Of a stretch of DNA of 64,000 nt, positions 35,319 to 43,050 are shown piece by piece. The stretch covers positions 1 to 64,000 of the forward strand of contig JAGBCL010000117.1 in the NCBI GenBank assembly GCA_018110825.1. Reading direction: 5' to 3'. Both the position numbers and the translations under genes were made by a program. The notes beneath the pieces were generated by a model. That model was given only the letters and a program-made list of their open reading frames with translations, did no database searches and was not told the DNA's origin. The stretch's first letter is position 1. Each line of letters opens with the position of its first letter. This stretch comes from Oscillospiraceae bacterium (GTDB taxonomy: Bacteria > Bacillota > Clostridia > Oscillospirales > Ruminococcaceae).

Positions 35319-35363
35319 TGGCAGGGGCAGTAAGATTCGAACTCACGACACGCGGTTTTGGAG
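35319..35363 (-). repeat. att site: 3' half of a tRNA-Trp gene, copy 2
   Basis: Same 45 bp as 30319-30363 with one difference (TAAGATTC for TAAAATTC), giving a better T-stem. It is followed on the tRNA 5' side by unrelated sequence, so this copy is also a fragment. The two copies start exactly 5,000 bp apart and bound the helicase/AlbA_2 island. Confidence 0.85.
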
Positions 35364-35424
35364 AAGTTTCCCCACACCACCTGCAAATGGCTTGTTTGCG
35401 TTAGTTTTTCATTTGGAAATAGTA

Positions 35425-35446
35425 AAAATACGACGAAAATACGACA
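35425..35446. repeat. Arm-site-like doublet outside the island
   Basis: AAAATACGACG-AAAATACGACA, an 11-bp doublet 62 bp outside copy 2. Its unit differs from those inside the island, as expected for a neighbouring element with another integrase. Apart from these repeats and the AlbA_2 promoter, 35007-35529 holds no gene. Confidence 0.5.
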
Positions 35447-35529
35447 CTTTAAATAATAATCATTTGGCTTTATCTGAGCATCTTTGATAACCATAACGGT
35501 TATGCAAAAGTGTATTTTACTACACTACA

Positions 35530-35739
35530 CTACACTTCCCTCTCAAAAATAATCTGATAGCAACAAGGTATAAATACACCTATCTTTTCATCAAACGGCG
35601 TTACAATCTGCTTCAACCGCCAGCCCTTCTCCACTTCAGCGGTTATTACCCTCCGACATTCTTCAAAGGTATCTCCTGTACTGACTTTAAGACCTTTTTT
35701 TCTTGGAATTTCCACAAATTTGTATTCGTATTTCTTCAT
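35530..35739 (-). CDS. DUF4177 domain protein (69 aa)
   Basis: Starts with KKYEYKFVEI and contains EKGWRLKQIV, the plan of the short DUF4177 fold in which an EGW(E/R)L(V/K) strand is typical. GGAGG precedes the ATG. Function of the family unknown. Single gene in the patchwork region. Confidence 0.75.
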   Translation of the reverse strand: MKKYEYKFVEIPRKKGLKVSTGDTFEECRRVITAEVEKGWRLKQIVTPFDEKIGVFIPCCYQIIFEREV

Positions 35740-35849
35740 TTCAGTTCCTCCGCAAAATAATATATCAGCCTGCGCTGTCCGATATATTATATAATGCCGT
35801 AAAGGAGAAACGGCTCGGATTGTGGAACGAAATGGCGATATTACAACTA

Positions 35850-35884
35850 CAGCATATCGATTTTTTAGTCGGTATGCTGTTTGC
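35850..35884. terminator. Terminator, repeated type A (copy 2)
   Basis: CAGCATATCGA/TCGGTATGCTG (35850-35860/35869-35879) with T-rich loop and T-run; serves the minus-strand gene ending at 35885. Confidence 0.75.
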
Positions 35885-36091
35885 TTATGCCTTGTTAAAT
35901 ATAGTTATAATTTCCTTATGTTCCTCATCAGTCAATATTTTAACCCATAAGCCATAACGGACTTCATCAAAGCCTGCTTTAAGCATCGTTTCCTGATCAG
36001 GGCTGTCAATATAATACAAAGCAGGCTTATCTTCTCCCATGATACGATAAGTGCCTAATCTGCATAAAACACCTTTATAATACCCTTTCAT
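35885..36091 (-). CDS. Small hypothetical protein (68 aa)
   Basis: No family recognised. Beta-rich start (YYKGVLCRLGTYRIMGEDK), a DEVRYGLWVKILTDEE segment and a short helix at the end; soluble. Followed directly by a type A terminator. The ribosome site is weak (GAAGCGG). Confidence 0.55.
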   Translation of the reverse strand: MKGYYKGVLCRLGTYRIMGEDKPALYYIDSPDQETMLKAGFDEVRYGLWVKILTDEEHKEIITIFNKA

Positions 36092-36182
36092 AGATGTACC
36101 GCTTCCTCCGATGATTTCAGATTTTTTGTGCTCATTATACCATATTCATACAATAAAAACAACTCCAATTCCCAGTCTTCCC

Positions 36183-36210
36183 TTGACATCTGCAAAATCA
36201 GCGGTATAAT
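36183..36210 (+). promoter_or_regulatory. Promoter of a small membrane protein gene
   Basis: TTGACA (36183-36188), 16-bp spacer, TATAAT (36205-36210), 25 bp before the ATG at 36236. Confidence 0.85.
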
Positions 36211-36235
36211 TAAAACAAAGAAAGGTTGTGAGCAA

Positions 36236-36616
36236 ATGAAAACTACTAAAGACCAAGTCCAACCTAACTGCCGTTTTAATAAAATTAGAACCACAATTCT
36301 TATTGTTCTTCTTGGGTTAAGCTTGATTTGTGTTATATTATTCTGGCTGGAAGAATGGTTTAATCTGAACAACCCTGTAACGGATATGATTTGGCACATA
36401 TGCTGGCAGGTTTATCCTGTTTGGATTTGTGTTATTGTGGCATTTTTAAATGTTTTATTTGCGTGTGCCGACATACAGCACACATACAAGAAAAGAAAAA
36501 CAGAGAAAAAGCTGTTCGTAAACTCCGTTGTTTACGCAGGAATTTCATTATTGTCATTCGTCGGTTGTTGTATAACCTCCGACTATATTTTTGGAAGTGT
36601 CATTATGTCTGTATAG
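36236..36616 (+). CDS. Three-helix membrane protein (126 aa)
   Basis: Hydrophobic helices near residues 18-38, 55-75 and 95-118; the last carries a GCC pair. ATG at 36236 follows AAAGG and a consensus promoter; an upstream in-frame ATG precedes the promoter and is rejected. No family recognised. Followed by a type A terminator. Confidence 0.7.
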   Translation: MKTTKDQVQPNCRFNKIRTTILIVLLGLSLICVILFWLEEWFNLNNPVTDMIWHICWQVYPVWICVIVAFLNVLFACADIQHTYKKRKTEKKLFVNSVVYAGISLLSFVGCCITSDYIFGSVIMSV

Positions 36617-36630
36617 CTAAAAATCATAAA

Positions 36631-36666
36631 CAGCATACCGATTTTTTAAGTCGGTATGCTGTTTGT
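36631..36666. terminator. Terminator, repeated type A (copy 3)
   Basis: CAGCATACCGA/TCGGTATGCTG (36631-36641/36651-36661), T-rich loop, then GTTTGTTTTG. Confidence 0.8.
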
Positions 36667-36732
36667 TTTGTATGATGAAAAAAACCTGCAAAGATTGGTC
36701 TTTGCAGGTCAGCTTCTTATGTAATTTCGGTT

Positions 36733-37140
36733 TTATAAATCCTGAATCTGAGTTTTGTTAAGCTCATCAGCTTCGGTTTGTGCTTTCTTCTTACTTGACA
36801 GTATAATTGCATATTCAAGCACAAAAATTATTGTAGGAATGTTTGTATAAACAAAACAGCCCGCAGCTGCCGAAACCAGACTGCTTCCATCGGTTTCAAC
36901 ATCAACCGTTTCCGTGCTTATAACATTGCCGTAATCATCATACGCAACAACACCCGAAGACATCTTTACGCCTGAGTAAGCCACGACACCAACTGTACAA
37001 GCAACTGCCGCAACACAGCTTATAGCAGGCAATATCAGACCAAGCTTTTTACCATTTTCAGCATTACACAGCTTGAATTGCAGAAAAATAAACGCTCCTG
37101 CTACGATAAGAAATACTGCAATTACAGGTATATTCAACAT
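36733..37140 (-). CDS. Membrane protein paired with a DUF2089 regulator (135 aa)
   Basis: Three hydrophobic segments (about 3-22, 33-55 and 95-118) and a polar outside-type stretch with VAYDDYGNVISTETVDVETD. Starts at 37140 after GGGAGGAAAA, one base past the stop of the DUF2089 gene, so it is translationally coupled. The pair resembles DUF2089/membrane protein couples in other Firmicutes in which the HTH protein controls the operon. Role unknown. Confidence 0.75.
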   Translation of the reverse strand: MLNIPVIAVFLIVAGAFIFLQFKLCNAENGKKLGLILPAISCVAAVACTVGVVAYSGVKMSSGVVAYDDYGNVISTETVDVETDGSSLVSAAAGCFVYTNIPTIIFVLEYAIILSSKKKAQTEADELNKTQIQDL

Positions 37141-37141
37141 T

Positions 37142-37441
37142 TTATTTTCCTCCCTTTTGTTTACGATATTCGTTGATAAGAATTTTAGCGGTATCAAAGT
37201 CAATTTTATCATTGATTGCAAGACGCTTGATGGTAGCTACATAAGGGTCCTGCTCGGAAGATTCACTGAGCTGAAGTTTCTGAATAAGTCTGTCAAGCTT
37301 CAGACGGACAGTGGGATAAGTTACCTCGTACTGTCTGGCAACCTCCTTTAATGAGCCTGAGGCAAGCAGGAAACGCTTTATAAAAGCAACGTCTTCATCT
37401 TCAAGATTAACCATCCAATCAGGGACAATTTCAATCGCCAT
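37142..37441 (-). CDS. DUF2089 family HTH protein (99 aa)
   Basis: Matches DUF2089: PDWMVNLEDEDVAFIKRFLL followed by the helix-turn-helix SLKEVARQYEVTYPTVRLKLD, then a basic helical end. ATG at 37441 follows AAAGGAG; the upstream in-frame ATG overlaps the promoter. A perfect inverted repeat sits in its promoter spacer, so it is likely self-regulated. First gene of a two-gene operon. Confidence 0.85.
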   Translation of the reverse strand: MAIEIVPDWMVNLEDEDVAFIKRFLLASGSLKEVARQYEVTYPTVRLKLDRLIQKLQLSESSEQDPYVATIKRLAINDKIDFDTAKILINEYRKQKGGK

Positions 37442-37466
37442 TATTATCACTCCTTTAACATTATTT

Positions 37467-37495
37467 ATTATACGCTTTAACTTTGTTAAAGTCAA
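37467..37495 (-). promoter_or_regulatory. Promoter and operator of the DUF2089 operon
   Basis: Minus-strand TTGACT (37490-37495), 17-bp spacer, TATAAT (37467-37472). The spacer is a perfect inverted repeat CTTTAAC-N3-GTTAAAG (37475-37491), placed to block RNA polymerase. Confidence 0.8.
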
Positions 37496-37660
37496 TAGTA
37501 AATTTAATTTTTATAAAATTAAATATTTTGTTCCGAATAGTATTGTAGATTATTGTTATCTATTTACAAAAAACACAATTTGCTGTTGCTGAGTATATTT
37601 CGTAATCCCGACAGATAGTGTGAAAAAAATTTAAACACGTTGGACAAATGATAAAAATTA

Positions 37661-37695
37661 CAGCATACCGATTTTTAAGTCGGTATGCTGTTTGA
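37661..37695. terminator. Terminator, repeated type A (copy 4)
   Basis: CAGCATACCGA/TCGGTATGCTG (37661-37671/37680-37690); terminates the PARG operon on the minus strand. Confidence 0.8.
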
Positions 37696-37710
37696 TTTAA
37701 TATAAAAAAT

Positions 37711-38559
37711 CTATTCACCCAGCACCCTGCTGAACGTGTTAAAATTCCCCTTGTCATCAGGCGGACAGTAAACCGCAAAGGTCACATTCTCAAAACAGCC
37801 GTCAACCTCCACAAGAATTTCCTTGTACGCCCTTGCAACAATCATCGGATTGTTTTTGAACGCACCACAGCCGAATGCACCAAGCACAAGCACGTCCACA
37901 CCATTTTCAGCGGCAACGAAAAGAATTTTTCGTCCCCTGCTCTTGTGCAGCTCAAGCAGCTCCGCATCTGTAACCCTGACAGGCTTGCCCGTGCCAGGGT
38001 TCATACTGTTGTTGGGTCTTGGACGCAGATTAGGTGCCGCACAGGTTATGACATCAACGCTGTACCACTCCTTTTCGTCAAGCAATACAGGGAAATTCGT
38101 GTCGCTCTTGAACACTGTAACATCTGGCGTGTAAATGCAGGTGTCGGTGTATCTCACATCGGCACGCTTTCTGTGCATTGAGTAGAATTTCTCCCAAAGC
38201 TCATCGGTTTTTATGCAAGGGTACAAGGTTGAACAACGGCAGAGTGCTTCCTCCTGTGCAGAGCTACCCTTGGTAACGCCGCCGCCGGGATTTGTTGCAG
38301 AAGCAAAATTCAGCACGGCAATACGCTTGCCTTCATACTCACCACAAAGACGTTTTGCCGCCTGAAAAGTACGCTCATCTGTTACAGCAATTTCTGTGTT
38401 CCCATTTTCGATACGGGACACGGAAATTTTACTGTCAGCGGAATAGAACTTCGTACCCGAAATTGATTTTTTCACAGACTCCGCAAGTCGGGTATTGCCC
38501 TTGCAAAGTTTCATTGTGTCTTCAAAAATTTTTATTCTTTGTTCTTTTGGGTTAATCAT
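37711..38559 (-). CDS. Microbial-type PARG, TIGR02452 family (282 aa)
   Basis: Predicted poly/mono-ADP-ribose hydrolase. The signature GGGVTKGSSAQEEALCRCS (about residues 92-110) contains the GGG and the paired glutamates QEE of the PARG active site; LNFASATNPG precedes it and LGAFGCGAFKN (about 228-238) forms the second nucleotide loop. N-terminal microbial PARG domain about 5-130. AAGGAG precedes the ATG. It follows a histidine phosphatase gene by 18 nt on the same strand. A second macro-domain protein is encoded at 57891-58409. Confidence 0.9.
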   Translation of the reverse strand: MINPKEQRIKIFEDTMKLCKGNTRLAESVKKSISGTKFYSADSKISVSRIENGNTEIAVTDERTFQAAKRLCGEYEGKRIAVLNFASATNPGGGVTKGSSAQEEALCRCSTLYPCIKTDELWEKFYSMHRKRADVRYTDTCIYTPDVTVFKSDTNFPVLLDEKEWYSVDVITCAAPNLRPRPNNSMNPGTGKPVRVTDAELLELHKSRGRKILFVAAENGVDVLVLGAFGCGAFKNNPMIVARAYKEILVEVDGCFENVTFAVYCPPDDKGNFNTFSRVLGE

Positions 38560-38577
38560 ATTTGCTCCTTAATCTTC

Positions 38578-39219
38578 TTATTTATGCTCCTCTTTCACAT
38601 ATGACATATCATTCAATCGTTCAATAATATGGTTTCCGTCATTATCTTTTTTCAATACGGAAACTCCGCCTGTCTTCCCTGACAGATTACATTTGTTCAA
38701 CATCTCAATATCTATACCAAGCCACAATGCATAAAGTATACTCAATGTGCCATCGTGAGACACAAGTATAATATCATCAGTTTGAACCAATATCTCATTC
38801 AGAAATTTTGAGATCCTATTCCACACGTCTGCTTTAGATTCTGCACCAACAAAAGGCTTATCATATACGGATTTTGCCCAATCAATTGTGCCTTGCCATA
38901 CGGAACATTGCTGGTTGTTCCTTGCCCATTCCTTTGACTTTCCGTTTGCATTTCCTAAATCAAATTCCCTTAATGCAGCAGTAAAAACAGGAGTTGTATT
39001 AAAATAACCTGAAACAATTTCAGCAGTTTGTTTTGCTCTTGGCAAATCAGAGGAGTAGATAACAAATTTCTTATTTTTAAATTCATCAGCCAGATTTTTA
39101 CCTATGGAATGAGCTTGCTTTATTCCAAGCTCAGTTAAATTCCAGTTGCCTAACGAACCAATCATTTTGTTTATATGTTGTTCTGATTGCGTATGCTGTA
39201 TTGTGATTATGTTTATCAT
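38578..39219 (-). CDS. Histidine phosphatase family protein with altered RHG motif (213 aa)
   Basis: Phosphoglycerate-mutase-like fold: start motif IITIQHTQSEQHI, where the usual RHG is QHT, then WNLTELGIKQAHSIG, YSSDLPRAKQTAEIV and SHDGTLSIL with the second catalytic His. The catalytic His of the first motif is kept but the neighbouring Arg is Gln. Substrate unknown. Cotranscribed with the PARG gene; together they might process ADP-ribose products (inference). Confidence 0.8.
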   Translation of the reverse strand: MINIITIQHTQSEQHINKMIGSLGNWNLTELGIKQAHSIGKNLADEFKNKKFVIYSSDLPRAKQTAEIVSGYFNTTPVFTAALREFDLGNANGKSKEWARNNQQCSVWQGTIDWAKSVYDKPFVGAESKADVWNRISKFLNEILVQTDDIILVSHDGTLSILYALWLGIDIEMLNKCNLSGKTGGVSVLKKDNDGNHIIERLNDMSYVKEEHK

Positions 39220-39412
39220 TTTAATTCTCCATTGAATCTTTGGAATGTCTCAATTATACCACAGCTTTTAGGGTATATCAAGGTAAAGTTGCATAAAAGG
39301 ATTTTAAATCTATTGCAATATAGCTTATGTTTCCACACAATTCACCTGCCCTTAAAAAATAGTATACAGATTTATGGTACACCTAGTTGAAGAAAAGATG
39401 TTTACAAAGCAG

Positions 39413-39434
39413 GCAACCAAACAGTAACAAAAAA
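39413..39434. repeat. Arm-site-like doublet
   Basis: GCAACCAAACA-GTAACAAAAAA, an 11-bp doublet sharing AACCAAACAGTAAC with 29983-29996. It lies between the phosphatase and LysR genes; the rest of 39220-39468 shows no gene. Confidence 0.35.
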
Positions 39435-39468
39435 GTAAGAAGCGTCGACAGTAAATTCTGTCTGTTTT

Positions 39469-40341
39469 TCATTGCCTGGTATTCCTTTCCCTGTAATTCT
39501 CAAATAAGTTTACCGCATATTCCGAAAACGGTGTGTCAAGATAAACATAGTTGAATTCACGGAAAACGTTCCAACCCTTGATGCAAAATTCAGCGAGCGC
39601 ATCATTATTCTCGCCTACTGCACGATAGGCGAATGTAATACAGTTGTTGTTTTCCAACAGCTTTGTAATAAGCCCGAAATTGCTGATGGTTGTAATTCTG
39701 TCGAACTCCGCAAAAGAGTGATTATATTCTGTAAGAAGCTGACCGAGAATATCTCTTGTACCACTGCCTTCTTCACGAAGAATAAGATTTTCTCTCCATA
39801 TCTTATCAATCGGAATAGTTTTGTTTGCAAAAGGATGATTTTTTCCGCAGAGTCCCACAAACGGTTCTTTTCTGTAAAGTTTTGAGGAATATCTGCTTTT
39901 GTCGAAATAACCTTCTATAAGTGCAAAATCAAGCTTTCCTGCGGATAATTCCGATAACAATGTTTCGGTGTTTTCCACATTGACGGAAATGCTGTTTTTC
40001 GGCACTGAAAGAAAAGCAGAAATATGTTTGTCGATAACATACTCGCCGATAGTTTTTGTTGCACCGATTGAAAGGCTTACATTATCACTGTGTTCAAGTT
40101 CGACTTTCAGCTTTTTCTCCTGATACAGAACATTTTCGGCATACTTTTGCAGAAGTTCAGCCTCCTTTGTCATAGTCAGTGTTCTGCGGTCGTAATTGAA
40201 CAGCTTACAGCTGTACTGCTCCTCAAGAAAGTGGATATGCTGTGTAACAGCAGGCTGTGTCATATTTAAAAGCTCCGCAGTTTTACGGTAGTTCATAACC
40301 CTGCACAACGTTAAAAATGTTTCTATTCTTGTATCAATCAT
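39469..40341 (-). CDS. LysR family regulator (290 aa)
   Basis: N-terminal winged helix (residues 1-60: YRKTAELLNMTQPAVTQHI, LEEQYSCKLFNYD) and a periplasmic-binding-type ligand domain (about 88-290). Divergent from a YeiH-type transporter gene, the classical LysR arrangement, so it most likely controls that gene. GAGGGGAAG precedes the ATG. Confidence 0.93.
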   Translation of the reverse strand: MIDTRIETFLTLCRVMNYRKTAELLNMTQPAVTQHIHFLEEQYSCKLFNYDRRTLTMTKEAELLQKYAENVLYQEKKLKVELEHSDNVSLSIGATKTIGEYVIDKHISAFLSVPKNSISVNVENTETLLSELSAGKLDFALIEGYFDKSRYSSKLYRKEPFVGLCGKNHPFANKTIPIDKIWRENLILREEGSGTRDILGQLLTEYNHSFAEFDRITTISNFGLITKLLENNNCITFAYRAVGENNDALAEFCIKGWNVFREFNYVYLDTPFSEYAVNLFENYRERNTRQ

Positions 40342-40390
40342 AGACTTCCCCTCGATAAGTTTTTCTTATTGCCTGATATTAAACAATAAT

Positions 40391-40422
40391 TTGATTTTAT
40401 CATATTTCTATGGTAAAATCAA
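40391..40422 (+). promoter_or_regulatory. Promoter and LysR-type palindrome before the YeiH gene
   Basis: TTGATT (40391-40396), 17-bp spacer, TAAAAT (40414-40419). The boxes lie in a perfect 9-bp inverted repeat TTGATTTTA/TAAAATCAA (40391-40399/40414-40422). Confidence 0.7.
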
Positions 40423-40450
40423 TACACAAGGAAAATTTAAGGAGAATGTT

Positions 40451-41482
40451 ATGGAAAAGATAAAAAGCGTGGGGAAATTAGTTCCCGGATTTGCTCTTGC
40501 ACTTGCAATAGCGGCGGTGGCAAAGCTGATTGAAAGCTTGCTGCCTATTCATTTAATCGGTGCGTCAGTTATAGCACTTTTCATCGGTATGATAATCAAC
40601 CACTTCTGGAAACCGAACAAAATCTTTTCGGGCGGTCTGAAATTTACTTCGAAGAAGATACTGAAATTTGCAATTATTCTGCTTGGTGCAAGCCTTAACA
40701 TCAGCATTGTGCTTGAAGTCGGTAAAATGTCATTGTGTGTGATGGTGTTTACGCTTTTAACCTGCTTCGGTATCGGATATTTTGTTGGCAAGGCTCTGAA
40801 AATAAACTGGAAATTATCTAACCTCATTTCGGCAGGAACAGGTATCTGCGGCGGTTCGGCTATTGCGGCGATTGCACCTGTTATTGACGCAGACGACAGC
40901 GATATTGCCTATGCAATGTCTGCAACATTTCTTTTTGATATGGCAATGATTGTGCTGTTTCCTATTATGGGACAGGCAATGGGACTTTCCGATATGGCTT
41001 ACGGTTTATGGGCAGGCACAGCCGTAAACGATACATCAAGCGTTGTTGCGGCAGGATATGCCTTTTCAGAAGCGGCAGGCGATTTTGCCACAATGGTAAA
41101 GCTCACCCGTACACTTTCCATTATCCCCACAGTTATCACCTTTGCTCTTATCAGTGCACATCTTAAACGCAAGGAAGCTGGAGCAAACGGCGAAGCCGTC
41201 AAGGCAAAATTCAGCCTTACAAAAATTATCCCTTGGTTTATTCTCGGATTTTTAGCACTTACTGTTATAAACAGCTTCGGCGTAATACCTGCGGCTGTTT
41301 CTTCGGGAATGAAGGACGTAAGCAAGTTCCTTATGGTTTCAGCACTTGCGGCAATCGGACTGAACACAAGCTTCAAGGATATGAAGAAATCAGGCTTTGC
41401 ACCAATGCTTCACGGATTTATCATCTCCGCACTGGTAGTTGTGGTTGCTATTACTGTTGAGTATTTTATGGGAATAGTATAA
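40451..41482 (+). CDS. YeiH/UPF0324 family putative sulfate exporter (343 aa)
   Basis: About ten membrane segments. Family blocks: LIGMIINHFW-like region (FIGMIINHFWKP), LLGASLNISIVL, SAGTGICGGSAIAAIAPVI, GLWAGTAVNDTSSVVAAGYAF, and a final GLNTSFKDMKKSGFAPMLHG. Members are annotated as sulfate/sulfur-compound exporters, often under a LysR regulator (YeiE/CysB-like) as here; transport substrate is not proven. ATG at 40451 follows AAGGAG. Confidence 0.9.
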   Translation: MEKIKSVGKLVPGFALALAIAAVAKLIESLLPIHLIGASVIALFIGMIINHFWKPNKIFSGGLKFTSKKILKFAIILLGASLNISIVLEVGKMSLCVMVFTLLTCFGIGYFVGKALKINWKLSNLISAGTGICGGSAIAAIAPVIDADDSDIAYAMSATFLFDMAMIVLFPIMGQAMGLSDMAYGLWAGTAVNDTSSVVAAGYAFSEAAGDFATMVKLTRTLSIIPTVITFALISAHLKRKEAGANGEAVKAKFSLTKIIPWFILGFLALTVINSFGVIPAAVSSGMKDVSKFLMVSALAAIGLNTSFKDMKKSGFAPMLHGFIISALVVVVAITVEYFMGIV

Positions 41483-41503
41483 TCACAAATACAATATATA
41501 AAT

Positions 41504-41554
41504 AGCAACAGCCCCGTATCTGACGGTTTGAATGTCGGATACGGGGCTGTTGCT
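41504..41554. repeat. Perfect 17-bp inverted repeat after the YeiH gene
   Basis: Arms 41504-41520 and 41538-41554 pair over 17 bp with no mismatch; the 17-nt loop has a further GAC/GTC pair. No T-run follows, so it is an atypical terminator at best. 41483-41787 otherwise shows no gene. Confidence 0.7.
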
Positions 41555-41787
41555 TGCACAGAAACTTGCGGAAGGCAAGCAGATATTATAGAGTATGCAA
41601 AACTGCCTTGGAAAAATTGAATGTATAGGACCTGATCATTACGAATGAGATGCACTACTATACTTCACAAGCAGATAGTGTAAGTATATAAGGATGCTTT
41701 GCCCCTTGCTGCCCTCAAACTGCGTATTTGCGTCGTTTTTTATAACGAATTTATGACGTTTTTATTTTACACTACTTTTTATGGTTT

Positions 41788-43050
41788 TTACTCAATTTTG
41801 TTCTTTTCATATTCTTCTTTTAAGTATTCTCTGGCTTCTTTTGCCGAAAATAATTCTGTATTCAACCCAAAACGTTCATCTTTATTTTGTTTTACCATTT
41901 CATCTTCGGAGCGAAAATACATTACTGAAGAATACATAGGATTTTCAGGATCGTTATCATCTAATTCAAGAACATACCTATTTCCCGTCTTTTTGCATTT
42001 TTTTAACTTGCTATTAAAAACACTCATTACAAAAGGAAGTTCCATACTAACATTCAGTATTTTAATTTCTTCTTTTCCTTCAAAGCTTAAAAAAATAGGC
42101 TTATTAATTGAATCATTTAATTTGTGTATATCATCAAATTCCCATTTTCCATCTATGGAATTGGTCTTGCGATTCCGCCTAATTGGATTTTTATTTATTA
42201 GGCATTGAAATATTTCTTCTACTTCGCACATCATTTCAAAATCTATATCGTATTCGGGTGCCAAAAACGATACATCTAAAACTTCCTCAATAGCAGCGAG
42301 TTTTTTCCAAAAAATAATGCTATTCTCTTTATATTTTTTTTCATCATCTAAAACATTGGCATTATCGCATAATACACCATTAATTGACCATTCCCCAGTA
42401 ACACACGCATTATATAACAACACTGTATTTACAATTTCTTTGGCTGAGTTTGCTTTTTTTATGTTATATGTAATATTAAATGATATAATCCTTTTTTGTT
42501 TCATATCAACAGTATATTTGACCTTGAATGACTTATCATCACTTGATTCAAATACAGCAATATTAACACTCTCGTTTGGTATACGTGTTATATTTAGATG
42601 ATATTGTATTCCATTGCCACCAATAACAATCTCAAATGGATCTGGCAGATTAGGTGGCATTAAAATTAATTTACCGTTTTTGGTTTTAAACGGACAATTT
42701 GGATCATAGACTATTCTTTCTAGATTACACTCTTCTCCATTAATTAAAATAATTCCTTCTTTTATTGTTCTTAGTCTCAATGCTTGTTGTGAATTATATG
42801 AGTACATTAAAACATCATCTTGTGAATAGTTTTTCCCAAGTAATAATTGTTGTTTATCATTAAGCACAAAATCATACCCGCTTAATACCATTTCTTGATC
42901 ATTGGGTGTTAAATAACACAAACCATCGTCATCAGCAACATAGTGTAATCCTTTTGGTAAACCTTTATTCAAATATGATAAAAGAGAATCTGGAATTTTA
43001 ATCTTATTATCCTTTTTTTTATTAAATACTTTATCAAAATCTGTAAACAT
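41788..43050 (-). CDS. AbiGii-family toxin-like protein (420 aa)
   Basis: Resembles the abortive infection toxin AbiGii family: N-terminal KIPDSLLSYLNKGLPKGLHY, GLCYLTPND, then a beta-rich middle with NITRIPNESVNIAVFES and FNITYNIKKANSAKEIV. Start at 43050 follows GGGGAG and overlaps the AbiGi stop (TAATG); an in-frame upstream extension lies inside AbiGi. In the AbiG system of lactococcal plasmids the toxin gene also follows the antitoxin gene. Very AT-rich against the chromosomal background, so probably acquired. Confidence 0.7.
   Translation of the reverse strand: MFTDFDKVFNKKKDNKIKIPDSLLSYLNKGLPKGLHYVADDDGLCYLTPNDQEMVLSGYDFVLNDKQQLLLGKNYSQDDVLMYSYNSQQALRLRTIKEGIILINGEECNLERIVYDPNCPFKTKNGKLILMPPNLPDPFEIVIGGNGIQYHLNITRIPNESVNIAVFESSDDKSFKVKYTVDMKQKRIISFNITYNIKKANSAKEIVNTVLLYNACVTGEWSINGVLCDNANVLDDEKKYKENSIIFWKKLAAIEEVLDVSFLAPEYDIDFEMMCEVEEIFQCLINKNPIRRNRKTNSIDGKWEFDDIHKLNDSINKPIFLSFEGKEEIKILNVSMELPFVMSVFNSKLKKCKKTGNRYVLELDDNDPENPMYSSVMYFRSEDEMVKQNKDERFGLNTELFSAKEAREYLKEEYEKNKIE

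Noticed and set aside
30319-35363. Intact tRNA-Trp gene
   Set aside because: Both copies lack the 5' half (acceptor 5' strand, D-arm, 5' anticodon stem), so neither can be a working tRNA.
41504-41554. Standard terminator after the YeiH gene
   Set aside because: The stem is perfect over 17 bp but has no T-run on either side, so it is listed as an inverted repeat only.
41483-41787. Short plus-strand frame ending near 41622 as a gene remnant
   Set aside because: It only exists because the inverted repeat reads open; there is no start with a ribosome site and no recognisable motif.
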